From NCBI GenBank assembly GCA_904419075.1, contig CAJFQM010000010.1:41178-105177 (forward strand): a DNA stretch of 64,000 nt, in the 5' to 3' direction. Source of the DNA: an uncultured Clostridia bacterium (GTDB lineage Bacteria; Bacillota; Clostridia; Christensenellales; Borkfalkiaceae). The position numbers were made by a program, and so were the translations under genes. Positions 25,016 to 34,351 of the stretch are shown here, piece after piece (positions within the stretch are counted from its first letter, which is position 1; each line of letters opens with the position of its first letter). Below the pieces are notes generated by a model, which saw nothing but the letters and a program-made list of their open reading frames with translations, ran no database searches and was not told where the DNA came from.

Positions 25016-26578
25016 ATGAAAAAACGTAAAATATCTGCATTATTGTTGAGCTGTTTCATGGCCTGTATCGCTTTGACGGGATGTATGGGTAACGGCCAGA
25101 CGGGAAAAGTCGGCGTACTTCGGATCGAGGGCTTTGAGGGAGGCAACGGCGGAACTTACGTTCAGGCGCTCGCCGACGCTTACCGCAAGTATAATCCGGG
25201 CGTGGAAATCGAGCCGATCTGCAACCCGCTCGTTCCCGAGGAAGCACAGACGGCATTGGAAGCAAATTCGTCGGCCGCGGATATTTATATGCTCAACGGA
25301 TTGAATATAGGCTCTCTGTGCGAAAATGCGGACGGGGCGCTGGAATGCCTGAACGACGTCTATTCTCAAAAACCTAAGACAGACGAAGAGGAGGGCGATA
25401 AAACCATAGAGTCGCTCATTAATTCCGAATTGCTTCCCCATATGAAATACGGGGGCGATTGGGAGGAATATGCCGGAAATTATTATGCGCTGCCCGTGGT
25501 CAGCAATCCGCATTCCCTCATTATCAATAAAACGTGCATGGATAACCTTTTCGGCGAAGGACAATGGGAGGTCCCCCGTACGACGAACGAGCTCCTCGAA
25601 CTTTGCGCCGATATAAAGGCGAAAAATGCCGTCGTGGATATCGCGGGCGAAGAGCATACGGTATATAGCTTTATCTATTCGGGAAACGCCCTTGAATATT
25701 GGCGCTACATATGGTATCCTTGGGTGGCTCAGTATGACGGCGCGGAGGTGTTTGAAGAAGCTCAGTCGGTCAAAATCGACGGGCAGTACAATAAGGACGC
25801 TTATTTCTCCGACGGAAAACTCGAAGCGATGAAAGTGCTGGAACAGATTATCAAGCGCACCAACGAATACTGCGATCCCGAAAGCATGAGCAACAAACAC
25901 ACCACCGTACAGAAGTATTTTATCCAGGGCAGGGCTGCCATGATGAGCTGCGGAGACTGGATTGAGACGGAGACGGAAACTTCTTATAAAGCGGATCTCA
26001 TTATGGTTCGTTCCCCGATAATTTCCGCTTTGGGAACAAAGCTGGGAATTACGGACGAACAGCTCAGCGCGGCGGTGAAGGCCATAGACGAGGGGAAAAC
26101 GGAGGCCGACGGAGTCAGCGCGGAGAACTTTGCACGGATAAAGGAAGCGAGAAGACTCGTGTTTACGCTCGCCAATACTCAGATTGCGGTTATCCCTTCG
26201 ACGTCGGTCAACAAGGAAATCGCGAAAGATTTTCTGAGGTTTCTTTACAGCAAAGAAGGCTTTGACGTTTACGCCGAAGCGACGGGCGGCGCGCGGCTTC
26301 CGGTGAAAGATTATCATCTTAACGATTCTTTGACGGAAAATTTTTCCATGCTGGGGAAAAGCGTTTTTGAACTGGCGGAAGGGGACACCCAATATCTTCT
26401 TACCGGTTCCAACGATCCGATTCGGTATCGTGCGGGGCTCGGAGATTTCATCAGAAACGAAAAGCCCGAACTGTCCATGGGAAAAAAATCCAATCCCATG
26501 ACTGCGCAGCAGGTATTCGACGCGGAGAAGGAATTGGTTTACAGCAACTGGGATACCTATATGAGTATGGTTTCCTGA
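25016..26578 (+). CDS. Sugar ABC transporter substrate-binding lipoprotein
   Basis: A 520-residue binding protein. The ATG at 25016 has GAGGAG five bases upstream; the GTG six bases earlier overlaps that site and is rejected. The lipobox is LTGC with Cys23. The mature part begins VGVLRIEGFEGGNGG and shows the family 1 features (FIQGRAAMMSCGDW near residue 305). It is longer than the usual 420-450 residues, which often goes with oligosaccharide ligands. It lies 45 bases after the lipoprotein and 40 before the permeases. Confidence 0.87.
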   Translation: MKKRKISALLLSCFMACIALTGCMGNGQTGKVGVLRIEGFEGGNGGTYVQALADAYRKYNPGVEIEPICNPLVPEEAQTALEANSSAADIYMLNGLNIGSLCENADGALECLNDVYSQKPKTDEEEGDKTIESLINSELLPHMKYGGDWEEYAGNYYALPVVSNPHSLIINKTCMDNLFGEGQWEVPRTTNELLELCADIKAKNAVVDIAGEEHTVYSFIYSGNALEYWRYIWYPWVAQYDGAEVFEEAQSVKIDGQYNKDAYFSDGKLEAMKVLEQIIKRTNEYCDPESMSNKHTTVQKYFIQGRAAMMSCGDWIETETETSYKADLIMVRSPIISALGTKLGITDEQLSAAVKAIDEGKTEADGVSAENFARIKEARRLVFTLANTQIAVIPSTSVNKEIAKDFLRFLYSKEGFDVYAEATGGARLPVKDYHLNDSLTENFSMLGKSVFELAEGDTQYLLTGSNDPIRYRAGLGDFIRNEKPELSMGKKSNPMTAQQVFDAEKELVYSNWDTYMSMVS

Positions 26579-26618
26579 TGAAACGGGAAGAAATGCGCCC
26601 GTATAAAGGAGATTACCG

Positions 26619-27542
26619 ATGAACGGAACGGAAAAAACAATCAAAAAAAACGGTTTTACAAAACTGAAATTCCGTAAAAAAATTTTTATCGTCGGAATGT
26701 TGAGTATCGCCATTGCAAATTTTCTCGTCTTTTGGCTTTACGTCAATTTCAATTCCATTCTCATGGGATTTCAGGTCCCGAAAAAATCGGGAATAGAATG
26801 GTCGATGGAAAACTTTACGCGCTTTTTCAGAGAAGTGAAAATCAGCGATTTCCAGCTGGGTCTGGCTGTTAAAAATTCCATTCTTCTATTTTTCGCGGGC
26901 ACAATCGTTGCTCTTCCGCTCAGTATATTGTTTTCTTATTATTTGTATAAACAGGTTCCCTTGTCGGGCGCTTTCAGGGTCGTGTTTTTCCTGCCTTCGA
27001 TTATCTCGGCGGCGGTGCTCGTAACCTTGTTCAAATATATCGTTCTGCCCAGCGGTCCGCTCAACGAAATTCTTTCTTTCCTTTCCGGAAAAGAGATTGC
27101 CATAGAATGGGTGACGGACGAAAAATATTCGATGTTAACCATTCTGTTCTATACCGTTTGGACGGGGTTCGGCGGAAATATCGTACTGCTCACCGGTGCG
27201 ATTTACAGAATTCCCGAGGACGTTATAGAATACGGAAAGCTCGAAGGCATCAACATGACGCAGGAATTATTCCGCATCGTCGTTCCTTTGATATGGCCGA
27301 CGCTTTCCACACTGATTATTTGCAATACGGCGGGATTGTTTACCGCGTCCGGTCCCGTCCTTCTGTTTACGGAAGGACAATTCAAGACGATGACTCTCGG
27401 ATATTTTATTTTCGATAAGGTGCAGGCCGGACAATATTATTATCCCGCCGCAATCGGTTTGGTTTTTACGTTTATCGGCGTTCCGCTGACACTCTTTATC
27501 AAATGGCTGTGCGGAAAAATTTTCGAGGACGTGGAGTATTGA
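26619..27542 (+). CDS. Sugar ABC transporter permease, subunit 1
   Basis: A 307-residue membrane protein with about six helices and an EAA loop near residues 205-225 (VIEYGKLEGINMTQELFRIVVP). AAAGGAG precedes the ATG. It pairs with the next gene and receives ligand from the binding protein upstream. No ATPase gene is found in the operon. Confidence 0.9.
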   Translation: MNGTEKTIKKNGFTKLKFRKKIFIVGMLSIAIANFLVFWLYVNFNSILMGFQVPKKSGIEWSMENFTRFFREVKISDFQLGLAVKNSILLFFAGTIVALPLSILFSYYLYKQVPLSGAFRVVFFLPSIISAAVLVTLFKYIVLPSGPLNEILSFLSGKEIAIEWVTDEKYSMLTILFYTVWTGFGGNIVLLTGAIYRIPEDVIEYGKLEGINMTQELFRIVVPLIWPTLSTLIICNTAGLFTASGPVLLFTEGQFKTMTLGYFIFDKVQAGQYYYPAAIGLVFTFIGVPLTLFIKWLCGKIFEDVEY

Positions 27543-27557
27543 GGGGAGGAAAGACTT

Positions 27558-28421
27558 ATGGAAAAAATCAGATGGAAGATGCGCAGAAAGAGCGAGCGTA
27601 TCGTACTGACTTTGGTGTTCATCGTTTTCGCCATATATGCCGTGACGTTGATGATTCCGTTTGTATGGGCGTTTATCAGTTCGCTGAAAACGGACGACGA
27701 ATATTACGAAAGGGTATTTGCCTGGCCGAGAGATTGGTTATTCGGTAATTATATCAGGGCTTTCAAAGAGTTTACGGTAAACGGGGTCTCTTTCCTCGGA
27801 ATGTTTGCCAACAGTCTTTGGCTGACCGTGGCGGGAACGTTTATTTCCATCATGGTTACGTCCATGACGGCCTATACCGTCGCCAAGTATGATTTCCGCG
27901 GCAATAAATTTATTTACCGTCTCGCGATTTTTATCATGGTCATTCCCATCGTGGGAAACTTGCCCGCACAGTATAAACTGATCATGGATTTGGGGATCAA
28001 TAATCCGATAGGAATTCTTTTGCTGTATACCGGCGGCTTCGGAATGAATTTCATCATTCTTCACGGTACATACCGCTCGATAAGCTGGACGTATGCGGAG
28101 GCCGCTTTCATCGACGGGGGAAGCGACTGGACGGTATATTGGAGAATTATGCTTCCTCAGGCGATGCCGTCGCTCATTGCGCTTTCGGTTTTGAGCTGTA
28201 TAGGCATCTGGAACGATTATATGACCCCGTTCCTGTATCTGAAAAACTCTCCGACGCTGGCACTGGGAATATATCAGTTCGACGTCATGCAGCAGTATCG
28301 TTCCAACGTGCCCATTTATTATTGCGGAGTTCTGCTGTCCATGCTGCCGATTCTCATTCTTTTCGTCTGTATGCAGAAAACGATTATGACCAATACCGTC
28401 GCGGGCGGACTGAAAGGCTGA
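27558..28421 (+). CDS. Sugar ABC transporter permease, subunit 2
   Basis: A 287-residue membrane protein with six helices, an EAA loop around residues 180-205 (YAEAAFIDGGSDWTVYWRIMLP) and the family C-terminal VAGGLKG tail. It starts 15 bases after subunit 1 with a GGGGAGG site. It completes the CUT1-type permease of block C. Confidence 0.9.
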   Translation: MEKIRWKMRRKSERIVLTLVFIVFAIYAVTLMIPFVWAFISSLKTDDEYYERVFAWPRDWLFGNYIRAFKEFTVNGVSFLGMFANSLWLTVAGTFISIMVTSMTAYTVAKYDFRGNKFIYRLAIFIMVIPIVGNLPAQYKLIMDLGINNPIGILLLYTGGFGMNFIILHGTYRSISWTYAEAAFIDGGSDWTVYWRIMLPQAMPSLIALSVLSCIGIWNDYMTPFLYLKNSPTLALGIYQFDVMQQYRSNVPIYYCGVLLSMLPILILFVCMQKTIMTNTVAGGLKG

Positions 28422-28463
28422 AAATTAAAATTATTATATGTGATATATGTTTTGGAGGTAAAA

Positions 28464-30749
28464 ATGAGAAAAACTTGTTTACTTGCGATAACGGGGCTTT
28501 TGTCGCTGTCCTTCCTGTTTACGGCGTGTTCTCCGTCGGATACGGATTCTTCTTCTCCGGGCGGTTCGGACAGTACACCTCCTTCGGAAGAGTGGATTTC
28601 TTCCGATTGGACGGAAATTCCCGATAATACAAACGAGAATCTGAAATATTTCGGATATTATCATTCGGACGGATTCGGGGCTTTGCAATCTTCTTATGTC
28701 GATGAAATCGGGGAGCTTGGAAATGCGAATATCGCCATGATCAATTCGGCTTTCGATACGACCGAAGCGCTCAAAGACCTCGAAGAAGTAAAAGAGAACG
28801 GAATGGAAGCCATACTCAGCGTACACGGGTTCACCAACGGCGGACAGACGGGAAAAATCGGTTCCGCACATCTCAAAGAGGATTATAAAGAAATCTGGAC
28901 GGAATATCAGGCGACTTTACAGCCGTATATCGACGACGGTACGATCTATGCGTTCTATTTTGACGAGCCGAGATGGAACGGAATCAACTGCGAGGATTTC
29001 CGCACGCTCACGAAACATATCCGTGAGCAGGTCCCTTCCGTCGGGGTCATGGCCTGTATGACCGCCATGGATATAGGCATCGGCAACTACGGCGGAGTAG
29101 GCGAATGCGAGGACAACTATCTTGAATATTGTACGGACGTTACTTTTGATTCCTATGACGATTGGGACGATGAGCAGCGGCGGGAATATCTTCAAAAGAT
29201 GAAGGACAAAGCCGCGGACGATGCCTGGATTTGGGGCTGCCCGAAGGGGTTTGAGAACGAACCGGAAATCAGCGGCATCGAAAAGATGGTAGACCATATC
29301 AAAGGACAATATACCGAGGCCATTCAGGACGAACGTTACCGCGGAATCGTTTCGTTTACCTATGCCAACGGAACTGTGGAAGGGGACTGGGGGTTCGGGC
29401 TCTGCGATTTCTTCGACGATCAGAACGATTATTACAGCAAAGAACTCAAAGACCTCTACATAGAAATCGGTTGTGCCGTTATCGGAAAAGAACCTCCTGA
29501 AATCGTCGACGTGAATTTTACGATAAAAGAAGCGACTCGCACCTACGCGCCCGACTCCGAAATTTCTGTACCCGAGGCTTCCGCGACGGACGAAAAAGGA
29601 AATTCTTATGATGTCACGTATGAGGTGAACGATCCTGCGGGCGAAAAAATCGAAACGACGGACGGAAAGTTCACTGCGTCTGCCAGCGGCTGGTATACGG
29701 TGACCTACGAAAGTGACATCGGAGGAAAAACGTATACGAAAAGTACGGAAATATACGTGCGTCAGCCCCTTGAAATTTCGACGTTCGAGACGGAAATTTT
29801 CGCCGCCGATGCAGTCGGGGACAGCGCGGACGTATGGTGTTGGCCGAGAGAAGTTACCGAGGTGTTCAAACGGACGGGCAGGGGATCTCTCATCGTCAAA
29901 CCGCATCCCACCGACGGGACGTGGCCGAATATTTATTTCGCCGTCGAGGGTTCCGACGAACACGATATGACGAAGTACGGGGGAGTTTCCGCATGGCTGT
30001 ATAATCCCGGTGACGAAGCGATTACCTCTTTCGGCATCAAGGTAAATAACGGAAACCAAACCAACGAAAAGACCAAGGTGATAACGCTTCCTTCTAAACA
30101 GTGGACGGAATTTTCCATGACAAAAGAAGAAATGTTGCAAGGAAATGCGAATCTCGATCTGACCAAGGTGCGCATCGCTATCACCAATACGGGTTCTTCC
30201 TATACGAACAGGACGGAATTTTATGTCGACGACGTATTCTTTACGGCAGGGGAAGAAACCCCTCCGGAAACGAAGGCTTTCGCTGTGGACTTCGAGCAGG
30301 CGGGGGATTTATCCCTGTTGGTTCTCAATGTAGACAGCGATTGGGCTTGGCCGGACAGGTCGATCAGTACGGAACAGGCTCACAACGGAAACAGTTCTTT
30401 GAAAGTCGTCCCCAGGAGCGACGGGGGAAAATGGCCGATTATGGTCATTAAAATCGGCGGAAACGATACGTTCGACATGACCGATTATGAGGAAATTTCC
30501 CTTTGGGTTTACAATCCTTCTGACACGGTTATCAAAAATTTCGGTATTTCCGTCGAAGACTCCGGCGGAAAGAAGAAAGACGCGGTGAAGGATATTCCCT
30601 CCAAGGAATGGACGGAATTGAAACTGACGAAAGAAGAAATCGCCGCCGCGGGAGCCGATATAACGGCGCTGAAATTTTCTTTTTCCAACATGGATTCGGA
30701 TTATACCAATAAGACGGCATTTTATATCGACGACGTCAAACTTGCGTAA
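28464..30749 (+). CDS. Secreted lipoprotein: putative TIM-barrel glycosidase plus two tandem binding modules
   Basis: A 761-residue lipoprotein with lipobox FTAC (Cys22). GGAGG lies before the ATG at 28464; a start eight codons upstream lacks a ribosome site. Residues about 50-345 resemble a TIM-barrel hydrolase and contain AFYFDEPRW (Asp167, Glu168) and a CTDVTFDSYDDW segment. Residues 350-430 are Ig-like. Residues about 434-593 and 603-761 are two similar CBM-like modules (both with a W-rich strand, a WxEFxMTKEE / WTELKLTKEE segment and FYxDDVxx ending). The catalytic region is homologous to the cytoplasmic protein at 32893. I do not recognise a named glycoside hydrolase family, so the activity is inferred. 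Confidence 0.65.
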   Translation: MRKTCLLAITGLLSLSFLFTACSPSDTDSSSPGGSDSTPPSEEWISSDWTEIPDNTNENLKYFGYYHSDGFGALQSSYVDEIGELGNANIAMINSAFDTTEALKDLEEVKENGMEAILSVHGFTNGGQTGKIGSAHLKEDYKEIWTEYQATLQPYIDDGTIYAFYFDEPRWNGINCEDFRTLTKHIREQVPSVGVMACMTAMDIGIGNYGGVGECEDNYLEYCTDVTFDSYDDWDDEQRREYLQKMKDKAADDAWIWGCPKGFENEPEISGIEKMVDHIKGQYTEAIQDERYRGIVSFTYANGTVEGDWGFGLCDFFDDQNDYYSKELKDLYIEIGCAVIGKEPPEIVDVNFTIKEATRTYAPDSEISVPEASATDEKGNSYDVTYEVNDPAGEKIETTDGKFTASASGWYTVTYESDIGGKTYTKSTEIYVRQPLEISTFETEIFAADAVGDSADVWCWPREVTEVFKRTGRGSLIVKPHPTDGTWPNIYFAVEGSDEHDMTKYGGVSAWLYNPGDEAITSFGIKVNNGNQTNEKTKVITLPSKQWTEFSMTKEEMLQGNANLDLTKVRIAITNTGSSYTNRTEFYVDDVFFTAGEETPPETKAFAVDFEQAGDLSLLVLNVDSDWAWPDRSISTEQAHNGNSSLKVVPRSDGGKWPIMVIKIGGNDTFDMTDYEEISLWVYNPSDTVIKNFGISVEDSGGKKKDAVKDIPSKEWTELKLTKEEIAAAGADITALKFSFSNMDSDYTNKTAFYIDDVKLA

Positions 30750-30785
30750 AGTTCGGGAAAATTCCGTTTACGGCAAAATAAGGTA

Positions 30786-30818
30786 CCGACAGGCCCTGTC
30801 GAAAGGCAGGGCTGTCGG
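30786..30818 (+). other. Intergenic hairpin before the GH36-like gene
   Basis: CCGACAG pairs with CTGTCGG, then after a one-base bulge CCCTG pairs with CAGGG. No T tract follows. It lies just before the GAGAGG ribosome site and probably marks an mRNA processing or stability point inside the operon. Confidence 0.6.
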
Positions 30819-30830
30819 AAGAGAGGAATT

Positions 30831-32900
30831 ATGAAAGAATATCAATTTACGGAAAACGGCTTGCGGCTTATCTTCCGCGTATCGGAAGATAACAGGACGA
30901 CCTTTTGCGGATTCGGATTTACGGACGACAAAGCGGACGAAAAGACGAGCGAAGACAAGGAGACCTATCCCGTCGAAATCGGACTTTTGGGCAGCGGTTT
31001 CAATAAGCATCACGGTTACAGGAAAATTTGCGGCGCGGCGACGCAGAAACTCGTATTTGACGGTTTTACGGACGAATACGATTCCCAAGGACGGCATATC
31101 GTACTCGCGCAAAAGAGCGATGAACTCAGCGTGAAAACTCATTACATAATTTATAAAAATTTAGCGGTCGTCAGAGCTTATAGCGAGATTGCGGCCGTAA
31201 AGCCCGTGACGTTGGAATATGTTTCTTCCTTGCAGCTGCCTTGCATTTTCAGGGAAGATAATTGGAAATGTTATGAAAAAATCAAAGTGTTTACGCCGTA
31301 CAGCGCGTGGCACGGCGAAATGCAGTGGAGAGAAAACAGTCTCGCGGATTTAGGCATGACGGCTTGTCACGGCGGCGGAATCAACGTCAACCGCGTGGCG
31401 CGCTTCAATACGGGAAGCTGGTCCGCCAAGGAAAGCGTTCCTACCGGTTTTATCACGGACGGGGAACGTGTATATAATTGGCAGATAGAGGCCAACGGCA
31501 GCTGGTATTCCGAAATCGGAAACGATTCGGGCAGAATTTATCTGGGCTTATCCGGTCCCACGTTTGAAGAAAGCGCCTGGGCTGTGAATCTGGCGGCGGG
31601 GGATACCTTCCAAACCGTTGCGGCGGCCGTCTGCCTGACAAAGTGCATGGAAGACTGTGTGAGGGACATGACGGAATATCGCAGGCGCAATTTTGCCATA
31701 TATCGTGCGGATAAAGAACTGCCGTCTCAGTTTAACGGATATATGCATTCCTGTTGGGAAAGCCCCACCACGGAATTGCTGTTAAAGGAGATCGATACGG
31801 TCGCGGCATTGAAAATTCCCTATTTCATAGTCGATGCGGGCTGGTTTTGCAAGGAAAGTCGTTGGAACGCGCTCGGAGATTGGCTACATCCTAACGAGCC
31901 GTTCGAAGACAAAACGTTGAAGGAAATTTTCGATTATGCTCGGACAAAGGGATTGAAATGCGGGCTTTGGATGGAGTTGGAAGACATAGGAATCCGTTGC
32001 CCGTACGTTAGGGAAGTGGATAGTCTTCTGATGAAACGAAGAGGAAAGCCCGTCTGCGATAACGAGAGATATTTCTTTGACTTTTCTTTGAAGGAAACGC
32101 GCGAATATATGACCAAAGTCGTCGATTTCGTCGTCGGAAAGTACGGGGTCGAATATTTCAAATTCGACTATAATATCGACTGTCCCGTGGGCTGCGACAA
32201 TCATTCCGACTATTTCGGCGAAGGACTTTTGAACAGCAACCGCGGTTATCTTCTCTGGCTCAGAGAACTGCGCGGAAAATATCCCGATTTGCTCATTGAA
32301 GGCTGTTCCAGCGGCGGCATGCGGACGGATTATGCAACCTTATATGAATTCGCGCTTGGAAATATTTCCGACCAGATTTATTATAACCGCGTCCCATATA
32401 TCGTTTCCAATGCGGCGGCATATCTCGTGCCCGAACGGGTCGGGGTATGGGCTTATCCGCTCGCCGATGCGACGCGGGAACAACTGAATATCAATTTCGT
32501 CAATGCCGCGTTTTTCCGCGTTCAGTATTCCGGTCCGTGCGAAAAGCTGAACGAAGAACAGCTCGAAATGGTGAGAAACGGCCTGGATTTTTACGACAGT
32601 TTAAGGGAATTCAAACGTACGGCGTATGCGTTTTTTCCGAATGGTTTTTGCAGATTTTTCGACGAATCCGTAACATTTGGTTATCAGAACGAGGAAAGAG
32701 CCTATCTTGCAGTTTATAATTTGGGCGGAAAAAAAGAAAAAAAGATAACCTGTCCCTTCCGAATTGCCGAAGCTCGGCTTGCGTTTCCGTATGAAAAGAA
32801 CGCGGCCGTTCGTTTTTGTAAAGATACGTTGACAGTGGTTTTCGATTCGGCCGAAGATGCCTGCATTATCAGCATAGAAAAGGAAAAATCCCATGGGTAA
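30831..32900 (+). CDS. GH36-like alpha-galactosidase family protein
   Basis: A 689-residue cytoplasmic enzyme. The N-terminal beta-sandwich (about 1-300) is followed by a TIM barrel with the family marks: FIVDAGW near 345, YFKFDYN with Asp446 as nucleophile, and EGCSSGGMRTD with Asp500 as acid/base. It probably removes alpha-linked galactose (or N-acetylgalactosamine, as some family branches do) from oligosaccharides brought in by the importer. Length and order fit GH36. It overlaps the next gene by eight bases, so translation is coupled. Confidence 0.85.
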   Translation: MKEYQFTENGLRLIFRVSEDNRTTFCGFGFTDDKADEKTSEDKETYPVEIGLLGSGFNKHHGYRKICGAATQKLVFDGFTDEYDSQGRHIVLAQKSDELSVKTHYIIYKNLAVVRAYSEIAAVKPVTLEYVSSLQLPCIFREDNWKCYEKIKVFTPYSAWHGEMQWRENSLADLGMTACHGGGINVNRVARFNTGSWSAKESVPTGFITDGERVYNWQIEANGSWYSEIGNDSGRIYLGLSGPTFEESAWAVNLAAGDTFQTVAAAVCLTKCMEDCVRDMTEYRRRNFAIYRADKELPSQFNGYMHSCWESPTTELLLKEIDTVAALKIPYFIVDAGWFCKESRWNALGDWLHPNEPFEDKTLKEIFDYARTKGLKCGLWMELEDIGIRCPYVREVDSLLMKRRGKPVCDNERYFFDFSLKETREYMTKVVDFVVGKYGVEYFKFDYNIDCPVGCDNHSDYFGEGLLNSNRGYLLWLRELRGKYPDLLIEGCSSGGMRTDYATLYEFALGNISDQIYYNRVPYIVSNAAAYLVPERVGVWAYPLADATREQLNINFVNAAFFRVQYSGPCEKLNEEQLEMVRNGLDFYDSLREFKRTAYAFFPNGFCRFFDESVTFGYQNEERAYLAVYNLGGKKEKKITCPFRIAEARLAFPYEKNAAVRFCKDTLTVVFDSAEDACIISIEKEKSHG

Positions 32901-33795
32901 TGAAATGTTATTCGGAATTTATCATACCGATTGCAGAAAAAATGTGGAAAGATTCAAACAGCTTGTTTCCTCTGATTTTATCAATACGTTTTTGATAGAA
33001 GGAGATATGGACGACGAATATTTTTCCATGAACTTTGAACTGAGCAAAGAATATCCCGAAAAGAATTTCTGGATCAGCGTGGGAAATCTCGGATTTTATC
33101 ATGAGAAGATAAAGGTGGCGGACGTAGGCGAAGAAGCGCATGTTCCAAAGACCTGCTTTTACGAAGATTTTGAGGACAGAGTAGATAAACTCATCGGGTT
33201 TCTCAAAGAGAAAGGCTATTATGACAGGGTATGCGGTTTTTATATGGACGAACCCATGCTTTGGGGCGTTACCAACGAACAGTTAAAAACGTTTACGAAA
33301 TATTTCAGAACCGTCGCGGCTCCCGAAAAGAGGTTTTTCGTCTGTTTTTCTTTGGCGGGTGTGGCTCCCGAATTTTGGACGATACAGGGGGCGGAGGCCG
33401 TTACGCCCGATTCTTCGCAGTATCTGACGGACATCGCGTTCGACATGTATCATAAATGGAGCGATGTATATTTTGAAATATACAAAAAAATGATGGAAAG
33501 GACGGGCAATCGAACCGATATCAAAGTGTGGTTTATTCCGTGTACGATGGATTACAGGGGAAACAAGACGGAAGAACATTGTCTGGAACATTTGGAGAAC
33601 TGTTATAAGCTGCTCATCTCAACAGAAAATCCCGGCGGGCTGATGTGTTATACCTATCATACGTTTCCGAGCGAGGAGGAAGATTTTGAAAATGTAGGAT
33701 TGGATAAACTGACCGATTCCCAATACAAAAAGTATTGGAACCGTCTATACGAGAGAATACAACAGATCGGAAGGGAAATCATCGCGGGCAGGTAA
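32893..33795 (+). CDS. Cytoplasmic homologue of the putative TIM-barrel glycosidase
   Basis: A 300-residue protein without a signal peptide, last in the block C operon. It shares with residues 50-345 of the lipoprotein at 28464 the GFYMDEPxxxG motif (Asp119, Glu120), a TKYFR segment, the LTDIAFDMYHKWSD segment, and a final GGLMCYTYHT strand. This pattern suggests one family used both outside and inside the cell. The ATG at 32893 is placed inside the end of the GH36-like gene with AAGGA before it. No named family is recognised. The terminator at 33843 follows. Confidence 0.65.
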   Translation: MGNEMLFGIYHTDCRKNVERFKQLVSSDFINTFLIEGDMDDEYFSMNFELSKEYPEKNFWISVGNLGFYHEKIKVADVGEEAHVPKTCFYEDFEDRVDKLIGFLKEKGYYDRVCGFYMDEPMLWGVTNEQLKTFTKYFRTVAAPEKRFFVCFSLAGVAPEFWTIQGAEAVTPDSSQYLTDIAFDMYHKWSDVYFEIYKKMMERTGNRTDIKVWFIPCTMDYRGNKTEEHCLEHLENCYKLLISTENPGGLMCYTYHTFPSEEEDFENVGLDKLTDSQYKKYWNRLYERIQQIGREIIAGR

Positions 33796-33842
33796 GAGCC
33801 AATCCTTTCGTTTAGAGCTTTATGAGAAGATTGGAACAGACG

Positions 33843-33877
33843 AAAAGTCGAGTCCGAAATATCGGGCTTGACTTTTT
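33843..33877 (+). terminator. Rho-independent terminator
   Basis: A 14-pair stem with two G-U pairs (33843-33856 with 33863-33876) and a T run. It ends the block C operon. Confidence 0.75.
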
Positions 33878-33917
33878 AGTTAAAGGAAAACTAATTATAG
33901 ACCTTTAAGCGGGAAAC

Positions 33918-34289
33918 TTATTGGTTTCGTTTTGACAGATTTTTACGATATTCCCGCAGAGAAACTCCGAAGTGGCGCTTGAAAATAATTATAGTCACAG
34001 ATTCCTGTTTCCCGTGCCGAGTTACGGAGGTCGGTGTTTCTAAAAACTCTTTTGCTTGTTCCAACCTTGCGTTCCTGACAAATTCTGCCGGGGTAAGCTG
34101 AAAAGCATGTTTGAAACAGGCATATAAATCCACTCGGGAAAGTCTAAAAATATGGCATAAGTTGTTTACGGATAAATCGCCGGGGAAGTTTTCTTGAATA
34201 TAAGCATTGAGTTTCACTCTTATACTTTCGTCTGCGGAGACGAGTTTCCTCAAAATACTACTGTCGGGATGGGGCGAATAAAGATGGTT
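33918..34289 (-). pseudogene. AraC-family regulator remnant
   Basis: Only the DNA-binding end is left. The frame reads SVNNLCHIFRLSRVDLYACF, a normal first HTH, and ends HFGVSLREYRKN. Between them the frame breaks: after TSVT the expected ARETGICDYNYF appears in another frame, and FKRHFG returns in the first. Two deletions, net in frame, have destroyed the second HTH. The sensing domain is missing; a stop at 34290 closes the frame upstream. It cannot be a working regulator. Confidence 0.75.
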
Positions 34290-34351
34290 TTAGAAGAAGC
34301 ATTCTTCACCTATCTGGGATACGATAAAATATGGAGGGATGAATTAGGCTG

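Noticed and set aside
25040..26713. Antisense frame of about 557 codons over the block C binding-protein gene
   Set aside because: Shadow of a clear lipoprotein gene; no start signal or recognisable domain.
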